Shown: positions 35,401 through 46,530 of the stretch, in pieces
How the letters are laid out: each line of letters opens with the position of its first letter
Numbering within the stretch: position 1 is the first letter of the stretch
Notes under the pieces: model-generated
What the model was told of the DNA's origin: nothing
Seen by the model: only the letters and a program-made list of their open reading frames with translations
The model's database searches: none
Program-made: the position numbers and the translations under genes
Assembly (NCBI RefSeq): GCF_040958095.1
Contig: NC_091216.1
Location: 8,140,073 to 8,204,072 of the forward strand
Length of the DNA: 64,000 bases
Source: Procambarus clarkii
Lineage: Eukaryota > Arthropoda > Malacostraca > Decapoda > Cambaridae
Reading direction: 5' to 3'

Positions 35401-38400
35401 ACAAACACCTGTCACACCCATACACTCCACACTAACATCTGTCAAACTCATACACTCCACACTAGCACCTGTCACACTCATACATGTCACACTAACACGT
35501 GTCACACACATACACGCAACACTAACACCTGTCACATTCATACATGCCACACTAACACCTGTCACACTCATTCACTCCACACTAACACCTGTCACACTCA
35601 TACATGCCACACTAACACCTGTCTCACTCATACATTTCACACTAACACGTGTCACACTCATACTCTCCACATTAAACACCTGTCACACTCATACATCCCA
35701 CACTAACACCTGTCACACTCATAGATGCTACACTAACACCTGTCACACTCATACATGCCACATTAGCACCTGTCACACTCATACACTCCACACTAGCACC
35801 AGTCTCACTCATTCACTCCACACTAACACCTGTCACACTTATACTCTCCACACTAATTCTTTTCACACTCATACACTCTATACCAACACCTGTCACACTC
35901 ATACACTCCACACTAGCACCTGACATACTCACACATCCCACACTAACACCTGTCACAATCATACATGCCACACTAATTAGTGTCACACTCATACACTAGC
36001 ACCTGTCACGCTCATACACTCCACACTAGCAACTGTTACACTCATACACTCCACGCTAATACCTGTCAACCTCATACACTCCACACTAATACCTGTCACA
36101 CTCATACATTTCAAACTAACACGTGTCACACTCATACTCTCCACATTAACACCTGTCACACTCATACATCCCACACTAACACCTGTCACACTAATACACT
36201 CTACACTAGCATCTATCATACTCATACATGCCACACTAACACCTGTCACACTCATACACTCCACACAAACACCTGTCACAACCATACACTCCACACTAAA
36301 ACCTGTCACACTCATACGCTCCACACTAGCACCTATCACACTCATACATGTCACACTAACACCTGTCACACTCATTCACTCCACACTAACACCTGTTACA
36401 CTCATACATGCCACACTAACACCTGTCACAACCATACACTCCACACTAACACCTGTCACACTCGTACTCTTCACACTAACACCTGTCACACTCATACACT
36501 CCACACTAGCACCTGTCTCACACATAGATGCAACACTAACACCTGTCACACTCATTCACTCCACACTAACACCTGTCTCACTCATACATGCCACACTAAC
36601 ACCTGTCACACTCATACGCTCCACACTAACACCTGTCTCACTCATACGTTACTCACTAGCATCTGTCACACTCATACACTCCGCACTAACACCTGTCTCA
36701 CTCATACATTTCAAACTAACACGTGTCACACTCATACTCTCCACATTAACACCTGTCACACTCATACATCCCACACTAACACCTGTCACACTCATAGATG
36801 CTACACTAACACCTGTCACACTCATACATGCCACACTAGCACCTGTCACATTCATACACTCCACACTAGAACTAGTCTCACTCATTCACTCCACACTTAC
36901 ACCTGTCACACTCATACACTCCACACTAGCACCTGACATACTCACACATGCCACACTAACACCTGTCACAATCATACACTCTACACTAATACCTGTCGCA
37001 CTCATACGCTCTACACTAGCATCTGTCATACTCATACATGCCACACTAACACCTGTCACACTCATACACTCCACACTAACACCTGTCACACTCATACGCT
37101 CCACACTAGCACCTTTCACACTCATATATGTCACACTAACACCTGTCACACTCATACACTCCACACTAACACCTGTCACAACCATACACTCCACACTAAC
37201 ACCTGTCACACTCGTACTCTCCACACTAACACCTGTCACACTCATACACCCCACACTAACACCTGTCACACTCATACATTTCACCCTAACACGTGTCCCA
37301 CTCATACTCTCCACATTAACACATGTCACACTCATACATCCCATACTAACACCCGTCACACTCATAGATGCTACACTAACACTTGTCACACTCATACTCT
37401 TCACACTAACACCTGTCACACTCATACATGCCACACTAACACTTGTCACACTCATGCATGCCACACTTACACCTGTCACACTCCTACACTCCACACTAGC
37501 ACCTGTCTCACACATAGATGCAACACTAACACCTGTCACACTCATACATGCCACACTAGCACCTGTCACACTCATACACTCCACACTAGCACCAGTCTCA
37601 CTCATACACTCCACACTAACACCTGTCACACTCATACTCTCCAAACTAATTCTTGTCACACTCATACACTCCACACTTACACCTGTCACACTCATACACT
37701 TCACACTAGCACCTGACATACTCACACATGCCACACTAACACCTGTCACAATCATAAATGCTACACTAATTCCTGTCACACTCATACACTCTACACTAGC
37801 ACTTGTCACGCTCATACACTCCACACTAACACCTGCCTCACTAACACCTGTCACACTCATAAACTTCACACTAACACCTGTCACACTCATAAACTTCACA
37901 CTAGCACCTGCCATACTCATACGTGCCACACTAATACCTGTCACACTCATTCTCTCAACACTAACACCTGTCACACTCATACGCTCCACACTAACACCTG
38001 CCTCACTAACACCTGTCACACTCATAAACTTCACACTAACACCTGTCACACTCATACATTTCACACTAACATCTGTCACACTTATACACTCCACACTAAC
38101 ACCTGTCTCACTCATACATTACTCACTAACACCTGCCATACTCATACATTCCACACTAACACCTGCCTCACTAACACCTGTCACTCATAAGCTTCACAAT
38201 AACACCTGTCACACTCATACGTTTTACACCAACACCTGTCACACTCATACCTTCCACACTAACAACTGTCACACTCATTCTCTCAACACTAACACCTGTC
38301 ATACTCATACAGTACACACTAAAACGTTTCACATTCATACACTCCACACTAACTCCTGTCCCACTCATACTTGCCACACTAACACCTGTCACACTAACAC

Positions 38401-38513
38401 CTGTCACACCCATACGCTTCCCACTAACACCTACCACACTCATACATGCCACACTCATACACTCCACATTAACACCTGGCACACTCATACATTCCACGCT
38501 AGCACCTTTACTT
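35401..38513. repeat. 30-bp minisatellite, block 2
   Basis: About 104 units of the same 30-bp repeat, with the same variable cassettes as block 1. A run of units with the order catttc, acgtgtc, ctctcc, catccc recurs near 35,626, 36,104, 36,704 and 37,273, and once in block 1 near 31,421. Both strands give long false frames. Confidence 0.95.
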
Positions 38514-38646
38514 TCCAAGGGAAGACGCTAAAGCAGTCTTCGCCAGCAACAGCCTGGTTGATCAGTCCAGCAACCAGGAGGCCTGGTCGACGACCGGGCT
38601 GCGGGGACGCTAAGCCCCGGAAGCACCTCAAGGTAACCTCAAGATA
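38514..38646 (+). mobile_element. LINE 3'-end remnant with aaggtaacctc tail
   Basis: About 130 bp containing caaccaggaggcctggtcga, cgaccgggctgcggggacg and ctaagccccggaagcacctc, ending in aaggtaacctcaagataagg. It resembles the 3' ends of LINEs that finish in short tandem repeats. The minisatellite is interrupted cleanly between agcacct and gtcacactc. No coding sequence remains. Confidence 0.6.
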
Positions 38647-38770
38647 AGGTCACACTCATACACTAACACCTGTCACACTCATACATGCCTCACTAAAACT
38701 TGTCACACTCATACATGCAACACTAACACCTGTCACACTCATACATGCCACACTAACACCTGTCACACTA
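38647..38770. repeat. 30-bp minisatellite, block 3
   Basis: Four units continuing the array after the LINE remnant. Confidence 0.95.
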
Positions 38771-38905
38771 ATTTATTTATTTATTTACATACAAGAAGGT
38801 ACATTGAGTTTATGAGAGTACAGAACATTGAAGTTTTACATTCAAATTCAAATGTTTATTCAAGTAAAGTACATACATACAAGGTGTGATACAAACATTG
38901 ATTGA
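38771..38905 (-). mobile_element. Probable retroelement tail with (AAAT)n
   Basis: Plus-strand start taatttatttatttatttac, followed by atacaagaaggtacattgag. Read on the minus strand it ends in (AAAT)n, like a retroposon 3' end. No coding signal; family unknown. Confidence 0.4.
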
Positions 38906-40141
38906 TTGACTAATTTGACTCCAATAAACAACATGAAAGTGGAAGATCCAGACAATTTCTTTATGCGGGATATTCAGACCTCTGTAAATATTACTGATAT
39001 CAACACGAGCGCACTAAATTTTGAAAGAGAAATTGAAAACATGCCCCTGCACTCGGCCCCAGGTCCAGACTCATGGAATTCAATCTTTATAAAGAAATGC
39101 AAAGTGCCGGTAGCACAGGCACTCAGTATACTGTGGAGGAAGAGCTTGGACACGGGGAAGATACCAGATGCACTTAAAGTAGCAGACATAGCCCCTCTAC
39201 ACAAAGGAGGGAGCAAAGCATTGGCAAAGAATTATAGACCAGTTGCACTAACATCGCACATCATAAAAGTATTTGAGAGAGTGATTAGGAGTCAGGTCAC
39301 CAATTTCATGGAGACCAATGACCTTCACAACCCAGGCCAACATGGATTTCGAGCGGGAAGATCGTGCCTCTCACATCTACTTGAGCACTACGGCAAAGTC
39401 ACTGAGGCATTAAAAGAAAAACAGAATGCTGATGTGATATACACGGACTTCGCAAAGGCTTTCGATAAATGTGACCATGGCGTGATAGCACACAAAATGA
39501 AGTCAATGGGAATAACCGGTAAAGTAGGATGCTGGATACTCCGTTTTCTGTCAAACAGGACTCAGCGAGTAACGGTCAACCAAATAAAATCTAGTCCAAG
39601 TGCAGTTAAAAGCTCTGTACCTCAGGGTACAGTCCTTGCACCGCTGCCTTTCCTTATTCTCATATCAGATATAGACAAAAATACAAGTCACAGCTCCGTA
39701 TCATCCTTTGCAGATGACACAAAAATCAGTATGAAAATTACCTCGGCTGAAGACATTGAAAAACTTCAAGCTGATATTAATAAAGTTTTCGACTGGGCAT
39801 CAGAAAATAACATGATGTTTAACAGTGATAAATTCCAGGTACTCAGGTACGGTAAAAATGAGGACCTTAAACATAATACAGAGTACAAAACACAATCAAA
39901 TGTACCCATAGTAGGAAAACAGCATGTAAAGGATTTGGGAATAATAATGTCTGACGACCTAACGTTTAAGGAGCATAACCAAGCAAATATTGCGACAGCC
40001 AGAAAAAATGATAGGATGGATTACGAGGTTTTCAAATCCAGGGATCCCATCACAATGTTTGTACTCTTCAAGTCACTTGTGTTGTCCCGTCTTGAGTACT
40101 GCTCACTTCCCCCTTCAGAGCAGGAGACATTGCTGAAATAG
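38906..40141 (+). pseudogene. LINE reverse transcriptase (partial)
   Basis: An open frame of 411 codons, truncated at both ends relative to the family. It shows the fingers LHSAPGPDSWNSIFIKKC and NYRPVALTSHIIKVFERVI, GQHGFRAGRSCLSHLLEHY, catalytic palm YTDFAKAFDKCDH and SSFADDTKIS (FADD box), the PQGTVLAPLPFLILISDID segment and LGIIMSDDLTFKEH. The stop at 40,139-40,141 comes from a frame break; the following 350 bases still encode matching residues in another frame. The N-terminal endonuclease is lost, so it cannot transpose alone. Confidence 0.8.
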
Positions 40142-40670
40142 AGGGAATACAGAGAACATATACGGCACGCATAGACGCAATAAAGCACCTAAATTATTGG
40201 GATCGTCTCAAAGCCCTCCAAATGTACTCACTAGAAAGAAGACGAGAGAGATATCAAATAATATACACCTGGAAGATACTGGAGGGCCAAGTACCAAATC
40301 TACACAGTAAAATAACAACGTACTGGAGTGAACGATATGGAAGAAAATGCAGAATAGAACCAGTGGAGCAGAGGTGCCATAGGCACAATCAGTGAATACT
40401 GTATAAACATCAGAGGTCCGCGGTTTTTCAACGTCCTCCCAGCAAGCATAAGAAATCTTGCCGGAAAAACCGTGGTCATCTTCAAGAGGAAACTAGATTT
40501 ATTCCTCTAAGCAGTGCCGGACCAACCTGGCTGTCGTGGGTATGTGGGCCTGCGGGCCGCTCCAAGCAACAGACTAGTGGACCAAACTCTCACAAGTCAA
40601 GCCTGGCCTCGGGCCGGGCTTGGGAAGTAGAACAACTCCCAGAACCCCATCAACCAGGTATCAACCAGGT
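38906..40670 (+). mobile_element. 5'-truncated LINE (Jockey/CR1 superclade)
   Basis: RT plus 3' end of a LINE; the endonuclease is missing. After the main frame ends at 40,141 the C-terminal part continues in other frames (RGPRFFNVLPASIRNL, VVIFKRKLDLFL), then a GC-rich 3' region and the terminal direct repeat atcaaccaggtatcaaccaggt-type (two units of 11-12 bp) at about 40,650-40,670. Tail to tail with the next element. Confidence 0.8.
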
Positions 40671-41163
40671 TTTTATAGATAGAGCTGGTACATACAGTGC
40701 CTAGAGCCACTATGACGCAAAGCGTTTCGGGCAGGAAAAACACTAACGACTAAAATTTAATACTAATTGACATTAAAGTATAAATTGTGTTGAGAACATA
40801 TAAAAATAGAAATGGGGGAACATGGCAGAAAAATAGCAAAAATACAATTTGGTCGACAAACAGCATTGTGTAAAAATAGCAGACATGGGTTTACGTTTTA
40901 GGGGTAAGGTAGGTTACAGGGAGTTAATTAGGTAGTGCTAAGTTTTTATCGTAAATTAAAGTGGTTCGGAGAGGTACAGTCATTAACATGATTGGGAACG
41001 TCATTCCACATACTGGGTCCCTTGATTTGTAGAGTATTTCTAGTTTGATTAAGTCGTATTCTTGGAATATCCAAAAGGTATTTGTTTCTGGTGTGGTGCT
41101 CAATGGTTCTGTTACAACCTTCAAAGAAGCTTTTAAGTCCAGGATTGACATTACAGTTCAGCG
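40671..41163 (-). mobile_element. LINE C-terminus and 3' end, minus strand
   Basis: On the minus strand, from about 41,140: NKYLLDIPRIRLNQTRN, then IKGPSMWNDVPNHVNDC and a stop near 40,957. This is the 'W N x [LV] P' C-terminal motif common in LINE RTs. The 3' region ends TGCCCGAAACGCTTTGCGTC, AGTGGCTCTAGGCACTG and CTATCTATAAAA at 40,671. Its 5' side is lost in (TA)n at 41,164. Confidence 0.7.

Positions 41164-41232
<69 letters not shown>
41164..41232. repeat. (TA)n microsatellite
   Basis: Pure TA of about 68 bases followed by tgtgtgt, ending at inverted-repeat element copy A. Confidence 0.95.
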
Positions 41233-41235
<3 letters not shown>

Positions 41236-41237
<2 letters not shown>

Positions 41238-41621
41238 AGTACCTAGTAGCCAAAACGCACTTCTCAGCCTACTATGCAAGGCCCGGTTTGCCTAATAAGC
41301 CAAGTTTTCCTGAAGTAATATATTTTCTCTAATTTTTTTCTTGTGAAATGATAAAGCTACCCATTTCATTATGTATGAGGTAAATTTTTTTTTATTGGAG
41401 TTAAAATTAACGTAGATATATGACCGAACCTAACCAACCCTACCTAACCTAACCTAACCTATCTTTATAGGTTACATTAGGTTAGGTACCCGAAAAAGTT
41501 AGGTTAGGTTAGGTTAGGTAGTACCGAAAAAACATTAATTCATGAAAACTTGGCTTATTAGGCAAATCGGGCCTTGCATAGTAGGCTGAGAAGTGCGTGC
41601 GTTCAGACTACTAGGTACGAC

Positions 41622-41624
<3 letters not shown>
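41236..41624 (-). mobile_element. TIR element copy A
   Basis: A MITE-like element of about 390 bp. Both ends are the same roughly 85-bp terminal inverted repeat (tgtcgtacctagtagccaga and on through gcctaataagccaagttttc). The interior carries ctaacctaacc and ggttaggttagg blocks, i.e. TTAGG-type motifs in inverted orientation around tctttataggttac. 'Minus' here means the ctgaatta end is on the left. Diagnostic variants: ggttacattagg and a cgttcag change near the right end, shared with copy F. Confidence 0.85.
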
Positions 41625-41717
<93 letters not shown>

Positions 41718-41748
41718 ATGCAAACCTATGTACAAAACTGTGGATTTT

Positions 41749-41843
<95 letters not shown>
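41625..41843. repeat. (TA)n blocks with a 40-bp unique insert
   Basis: TA runs at about 41,625-41,713 and 41,752-41,843, separated by ttgtatgcaaacctatgtac and aaaactgtggattttccgc. Confidence 0.9.
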
Positions 41844-41847
<4 letters not shown>

Positions 41848-42218
41848 GTACCTAGTAGCCAGAACGCACTTCTCAGCCTACTATGCAAGGCCCGATTTGC
41901 CTAATAAGCCAAGTTTTCATGAATTATTGGTTTTTCGACTACCTAACCTACCTAACCTAACTTTTTGGGCTACCTAACCAAACCTAACCTATAAAGATAG
42001 GTAAGGTAGGGTTGGTTAGGTTCGGTCATATATCTACGTTAATTTTAACTCCAATAAAAAAAAAATTGACCTCATACATAATGAAATGGGTAGCTTTATC
42101 ATTTCATATGAAAAAAAAAATAGAGAAAATATATTAATTCAGGAAAACTTGGCTTATTAGGCAAATCGGGCCTTGCATAGTAGGCTGAGAAGTGCGTTCT
42201 GGCTACTAGGTACGACAT
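41844..42218 (+). mobile_element. TIR element copy B
   Basis: Complete copy with both TIRs, opposite orientation to copy A. The central palindrome (ctacctaacc...ataaagatagg) has lost some TTAGG units compared with copy G. No coding capacity. Confidence 0.9.
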
Positions 42219-42219
42219 A

Positions 42220-42313
<94 letters not shown>
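42219..42313. repeat. (TA)n microsatellite
   Basis: About 90 bases of pure TA between copies B and C. Confidence 0.95.
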
Positions 42314-42317
<4 letters not shown>

Positions 42318-42348
42318 GTACCTAGTAGCCAGAACGCACTTCTCAGCC

Positions 42349-42354
<6 letters not shown>
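42314..42354. mobile_element. TIR element copy C, terminal stub
   Basis: Only the first 41 bases of the TIR (tgtcgtacctagtagccaga to cagcctactat) remain, then TA repeats begin. The break falls where the TIR itself contains 'ctactat', suggesting recombination or slippage into (TA)n. Confidence 0.85.

Positions 42355-42411
<57 letters not shown>
42355..42411. repeat. (TA)n microsatellite
   Basis: Pure TA between copies C and D. Confidence 0.95.
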
Positions 42412-42415
<4 letters not shown>

Positions 42416-42800
42416 GTACCTAGTAGCCAGAACTCACTTCTCAGCCTACTATTCAAGGCCCGATTTGCCTAATAAGCCAAGTTTTCCTGAATTATTATTA
42501 TTTACTATAATTTTTTTCTTATGAAATGATAAAGCAACCCTTTTCTCTATGTATGAGGTCAATTTTTTTTTATTGGAGTTAAAATTAACGTAGATATATG
42601 ACCGAACCTAACCAACCCTACCTAACCTAACCTAACCTATATTTATAGGTAAGGTTAGGTTAGGTAGCCAAAAAAAGCTAGGTTAGGTTAGGTTAGGTAG
42701 GTTAGGTAGACGAAAAAACATTAATTCATGAAAACTTGGCTTATTAGGCAAATCGAGCCTTGAATAGTAGGCTGAGAAGTGCGTTCTGGCTATTAGGTAC

Positions 42801-42805
<5 letters not shown>
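42412..42805 (-). mobile_element. TIR element copy D
   Basis: Complete copy. Variants shared only with copy H: ctattcaaggcc and aactcactt in the left TIR, aaagcaac, tatttataggtaagg, gccaaaaaaagctagg, and ggctattagg in the right TIR. Confidence 0.9.

Positions 42806-42869
<64 letters not shown>
42806..42869. repeat. (TA)n microsatellite
   Basis: Pure TA between copy D and the PLE. Confidence 0.95.
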
Positions 42870-42872
<3 letters not shown>

Positions 42873-43033
42873 TATATTTTGGTAGCAGTCTTTCCTGTAG
42901 ACATATATTATTAAATATGACCGAAAAAGTAAGATTAATAATTCTAACACGAATTTTCTCAATCTTTCGTACATTACGCTTCACTGTTGGAGGTAAATCA
43001 AAAATCACTTCTCCAAAATTCATTTTTATTTCT

Positions 43034-43086
43034 AGTCTGACGCGACACGGGCGCGTTTCGTAAAACTTATTACATTTTCAAAGACT
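43034..43086 (-). ncRNA. Candidate degenerate hammerhead motif in PLE copy 1
   Basis: On the minus strand: AGTCT, seven to eight core bases (TTGAAAAT), a GTAA/TTAC stem, GAAA, the CGCG-CCCGTGT-CGCG hairpin, TC, then AGACT pairing with the first AGTCT. This is the hammerhead topology (stem I, core, stem II, GAAA, stem III, UC cleavage site). The CUGANGA core is not conserved, so catalysis is unlikely. PLEs are known to carry hammerheads. Confidence 0.35.
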
Positions 43087-43272
43087 TCACAAATACACAA
43101 CTGATTAGAACTTACGTATCTCTGATTTTATATCTACATTTGAGTGAGGTGGGAGGGATGATGTGGCATTAACACAAGACAGAACAAGAGGGGATATTAA
43201 TAGGGTATTAAAAGTATCAACACAAGACAGAACAGAAACAATGGGTATTGAATAGAAGTGTTTGTAGAAAGC

Positions 43273-43720
43273 CTATTGGTCCATATTTCTTGATGCTTCT
43301 ATATTGGAGCGGAGTCTTGAGGTGGGTAGAATATAGTTGTGCAATAATTGGCTGTTGATTGCTGGTGTTGACTTCTTGATGTGTAGTGCCTCGCAAACGT
43401 CAAGCCGCCTGCTATCGCTGTATCTATCGATGATTTCTGTGTTGTTTACTAGGATTTCTCTGGCGATGGTTTGGTTATGGGAAGAGATTATATGTTCCTT
43501 AATGGAGCCCTGTTGCTTATGCATCGTTAAACGCCTAGAAAGAGATGTTGTTGTCTTGCCTATATACTGGGTTTTTTGGAGCTTACAGTCCCCAAGTGGG
43601 CATTTGAAGGCATAGACGACGTTAGTCTCTTTTAAAGCGTTCTGTTTTGTGTCTGGAGAGTTTCTCATGAGTAGGCTGGCCGTTTTTCTGGTTTTATAGT
43701 AAATCGTCAGTTGTATCCTC
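43273..43720 (-). pseudogene. PLE GIY-YIG endonuclease, copy 1
   Basis: YYKTRKTASLLMRNSPDTKQ leads into VVYAFKCPLGDCKLQKTQYI and GKTTTSLSRRLTMHKQQGSI, the GIY-YIG core (VVY...QYIGKT...R) with Cys residues typical of PLE endonucleases, then RLDVCEALHIKKSTPAINSQ and a stop at 43,273. The endonuclease cuts target DNA for priming. It is in a different frame from the RT because the site near 43,826 has four C where copy 2 has five. Confidence 0.85.
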
Positions 43721-43763
43721 TGATTTTTGTCTGTAGGGATAACGTTTCTATTAACAATATCTT

Positions 43764-44516
43764 TCAGGACCCTTTCCTCCGTTTTATGAGCTGTGGAAAA
43801 GAAGTTCCTGTAAAATAGTCTAATAGGGGTATAGGTGTTGTGTTAGTTGTCTCTTCAGAGGTTGCATGGCTTTTCACTTTCCTTCTTATGATGTCTTCGA
43901 TGAAACCATTGGAAAAGCCGTTATTGACTAGGACCTGCCTTACCCTACAGAGTTCTTCGTCGACTTGCTTCCATTCTGAGCTGTGGCTGAGAGCACGGTC
44001 GACGTATGCGTTAACAACACTCCTCTTGTACCTGTCAGGGCAGTCGCTGTTGGCATTTAGGCACATTCCTATGTTTGTTTCCTTAGTGTAGACTGCAGTG
44101 TGGAAACCTCCACCCTTTTCCATGACTGTTACATCTAGAAAAGGCAGCTTCCCATCCTTTTCCGTCTCGTAAGTGAAACGCAGCACGGAACTCTGCTCAA
44201 ATGCCTCCTTCAGCTTCTGCAGATGTCTGACATCAGGTACCTGTGTAAAAATGTCGTCAACATACCTGCAGTATATGGCCGGTTTCAAGTTCATGTCGAC
44301 TAAGACTTTTTGCTCGATGGTACCCATGTAGAAGTTTGCAAACAGGACACCTAGGGGAGAACCCATGGCGACCCCATCTACTTGCTTATACATGTGCCCA
44401 TCCGGGCTCAAGAAGGGTGCCTCTTTAGTACAAGCTTGGAGTAGTTTCCTCAGAATACTTTCTGGCATGTCAAGAGGAGTACAGGCTGGATCACGATACA
44501 CTCTGTCGGCTATCAT
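43764..44516 (-). pseudogene. PLE reverse transcriptase, copy 1 (N-terminally cut)
   Basis: 250 codons. It shows KEAPFLSPDGHMYKQVDGVA, the RT motif MGSPLGVLFANFYMGTIE, the catalytic YCRYVDDIF, FTYETEKDGKLPFLDV, and KETNIGMCLNANSDCPDRYK with the YVDRALSHSSEW segment, all as in Penelope-like RTs. The first RT motifs are missing because the element is cut at 44,545. After TTPIPLLDYF the frame departs from that of the endonuclease. Confidence 0.85.
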
Positions 44517-44549
44517 TCCGATACGGAATGTTCCACTGTTCTGCTGAGT

Positions 44550-44828
44550 TCCACACTGCAGTCTACACTAAGGAAATAAACATAGGAATGTGCCTAAATG
44601 CCAACAGCGACTGCCCTGACAGGTACAAGAGGAGTGTTGTTAACGCATACGTCGACCGTGCTCTCAGCCACAGCTCAGAATGGAAGCAAGTCGACGAAGA
44701 ACTCTGTAGGGTAAGGCAGGTCCTAGTCAATAACGGCTTTTCCAATGGTTTCATCGAAGACATCATAAGAAGGAAAGTGAAAAGCCATGCAACCTCTGAA
44801 GAGACAACTAACACAACACCTATACCCC
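44550..44828 (+). mobile_element. Penelope-like element, copy 2, left part
   Basis: FHTAVYTKEINIGMCLNANS to EETTNTTPIP, nearly identical to copy 1 but on the plus strand. It starts within the RT and stops at the LINE insertion point. The remainder is at 50,457-51,388. Confidence 0.9.
44818..44828. repeat. Left target-site duplication of the LINE
   Basis: acctatacccc, identical to 50,457-50,467. PLE copy 1 has a single uninterrupted acctatacccc (minus strand, about 43,825-43,836). Confidence 0.85.
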
Positions 44829-44884
44829 ACCTATACCAACACCTATAGTCACGGCGACAGGATGAGCAGCAACAGCAACCTCAG

Positions 44885-44887
44885 CAA

Positions 44888-44926
<39 letters not shown>

Positions 44927-44940
44927 CGACGACGACGACA
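44885..44940. repeat. (CAA)n/(CGA)n microsatellite in LINE 5' region
   Basis: About 13 CAA units followed by four or five CGA units, 47 bases ahead of ORF1. The open frames giving poly-Asn or poly-Cys here are not genes. Confidence 0.9.
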
Positions 44941-44986
44941 CGACGAAGACAGTGAGTGGCACACCCTAATCTTTCCTGCAGGGGTA

Positions 44987-46018
44987 ATGACAGCATCAGA
45001 GAAGTTTAGATGGATTATTGAGGCCGCCCGCGCCCACAGAGGAAAGTATTGTATAGAGAGCAGGTGTGTAGGTGGCAATGTTAGTGCACGGGTGCAGGGT
45101 TACAGTGCCCTGAAGTACTTCACAGAGACCAGTCTCGAGTATCTAGGTAAGAATGTCAAATTATTAGAAGCAAACCCACAGACAAGACAAACTAAAATTA
45201 TAATTAAGAACTATAGCATTCATGTTGACGTGAAATATCTCAAGGACTATACAGAGATTGTTTGGGTCGAGCGCAACACTGGACCAGGGGGACTGCCCAA
45301 AAATCAAGCAATTGCTATGTGGAAGGGAGAGCTGCCCCAAGTCATTAAAATGCCAGGCATGAGGGCGTGCAAAGTGGAGAGGTATATTGGCAGTCCGTCC
45401 TTGTGTGGCAACTGTCAACGGTGGGATCACAGAACGTGGCAATGTGATCGCCCAATTAGGTGTGGGTGTTGCAGTGGCTCTCACGACACCAAGCAGTGTC
45501 TGGACAAGCTTAAACAGGGTGGGGGTGGCGGGGTAATACCTAAATGTGTCAACTGCAAGCAGGCCCACCATGCCTGGAACAGATATTGCAGCAGGAGGCC
45601 TGACTGGCAGGGCTTGAGAAGGACGCCGACGCAGACGCAGACAGCAGGTGGACCAGTAAACAGGGGCGGGAATGGCTCCGTGAACAGTACCACAGCAAGC
45701 CAGGGTCCAGCCTCCAGTAGGCAGACACCAGCCTGGGGTAGTGGTGGAGTGACCCACCACCACCCCGCACAGGCCCAACCAGACCCCATTTCTCTCACAA
45801 ACCAACTTACCTCAACCCCACTCACTAACCCCAACCTCATCTCCCTCACTAACCCCAACCCTACCCCACCCAACAACACCATTCCTGCCTCATCACCCAT
45901 ACCCCCTAACGCCTCCCAGTCAACCAGCCCTTCCGCCTCTCAGGCGACCCTCCCTTCCCCCCCACCCTACCACTCCCCCTCCCCACTCACCAGTCAACAC
46001 CTCACTGGGTCCAGATAA
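44987..46018 (+). CDS. LINE ORF1 (gag-like, three CCHC knuckles)
   Basis: 343 residues. ORF1 proteins of this kind coat the LINE RNA. The N-terminal half (residues 1-135) is a globular region with LPKNQAIAMWKGELPQVIKM and MPGMRACKVERYIGSPSLC. Three zinc knuckles follow: CGNCQRWDHRTWQC (140-153), CGCCSGSHDTKQC (159-171) and CVNCKQAHHAWNRYC (187-201). The C-terminal 140 residues are low-complexity Ser/Pro/Thr/Asn. The ATG at 44,987 is the first in a frame that is open throughout, and its stop is four bases ahead of the next ATG. The order knuckle-knuckle-knuckle matches gag of I-group LINEs. Confidence 0.85.
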   Translation: MTASEKFRWIIEAARAHRGKYCIESRCVGGNVSARVQGYSALKYFTETSLEYLGKNVKLLEANPQTRQTKIIIKNYSIHVDVKYLKDYTEIVWVERNTGPGGLPKNQAIAMWKGELPQVIKMPGMRACKVERYIGSPSLCGNCQRWDHRTWQCDRPIRCGCCSGSHDTKQCLDKLKQGGGGGVIPKCVNCKQAHHAWNRYCSRRPDWQGLRRTPTQTQTAGGPVNRGGNGSVNSTTASQGPASSRQTPAWGSGGVTHHHPAQAQPDPISLTNQLTSTPLTNPNLISLTNPNPTPPNNTIPASSPIPPNASQSTSPSASQATLPSPPPYHSPSPLTSQHLTGSR

Positions 46019-46022
46019 AACA

Positions 46023-46454
46023 ATGCCGCCCGATATCGAAGCAATGATTAACCACATGATAAAAAATCACCCACTCATGCAAGAACTAATAAGCAAGCAA
46101 AATAAACTTGAGAATACCCTATGTACAATCCAGAAGACCCAGGAGGACATACTTCACATTCTGCAGGGCCTGAAGTTGCCTCAGGCGAGTTCAGCAGGTT
46201 GCAACTTGGTGCATGGGGATGCAACACGAGCCACGGCACATAACAGCAAACTCAGTGCTACCCAAGTGAACTCAGTGCGACCCAGTGAACACACCACCAC
46301 CAGTGAACACAACAGCACCACCAGTGAACACAACACCACCAGTGAACACAACACCAGTGAAGACAACAGCACCACCAGTGAACACAACGACACTAGTGTA
46401 CACAACACCATTGACCACTGGCACTGGCATACAAACAGTACCACCAGCACATGA
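46023..46454 (+). CDS. Small LINE ORF between gag and pol
   Basis: 143 codons in a frame different from both neighbours. It starts four bases after the ORF1 stop (taaaacaatg), a spacing that would suit termination-reinitiation. The N-terminus (MPPDIEAMINHMIKNHPLMQ, then ELISKQNKLENTLCTIQKTQ) looks helical with heptad-like spacing; the C-terminal half is a Ser/Glu/His/Asn/Thr repeat from the 15-21-bp accaccagtgaacacaac units. Those units overlap, in another frame, the open region that leads into pol. It may be a third protein, or the true pol N-terminus joined by a frameshift. No database family is known to me. Confidence 0.5.
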   Translation: MPPDIEAMINHMIKNHPLMQELISKQNKLENTLCTIQKTQEDILHILQGLKLPQASSAGCNLVHGDATRATAHNSKLSATQVNSVRPSEHTTTSEHNSTTSEHNTTSEHNTSEDNSTTSEHNDTSVHNTIDHWHWHTNSTTST

Positions 46455-46530
46455 CGGTGGTGCAACACCACATACAACACCACCAGTGAACACACTCTCA
46501 CCAGCAACAACACCGCACACAGTACATCTG

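Larger units (their letters stand above)
42870..44545 (-). mobile_element. Penelope-like element, copy 1
   Basis: The 3' half of a PLE on the minus strand: RT (44,516-43,764), linker, GIY-YIG endonuclease (43,668-43,273), and about 400 bp of 3' region ending at the TA tract. The RT N-terminus is cut at about 44,545, where copy 2 begins in the opposite direction. It supplies the undisturbed version of the site (about 43,825-43,836) that is split by a LINE in copy 2. Confidence 0.85.

Noticed and set aside
30113..38115. Frames encoding ten-residue repeats (TLTPVTLIHS, VTGVSVECMS) resembling a repeat-rich secreted protein
   Set aside because: Open frames exist on both strands over the same 30-bp array, with no signal peptide or flanking domain, and they are split by a LINE.
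44787..44969. Asn-rich small protein
   Set aside because: It reads through PLE sequence into the (CAA)n of the LINE 5' region, across an insertion boundary.
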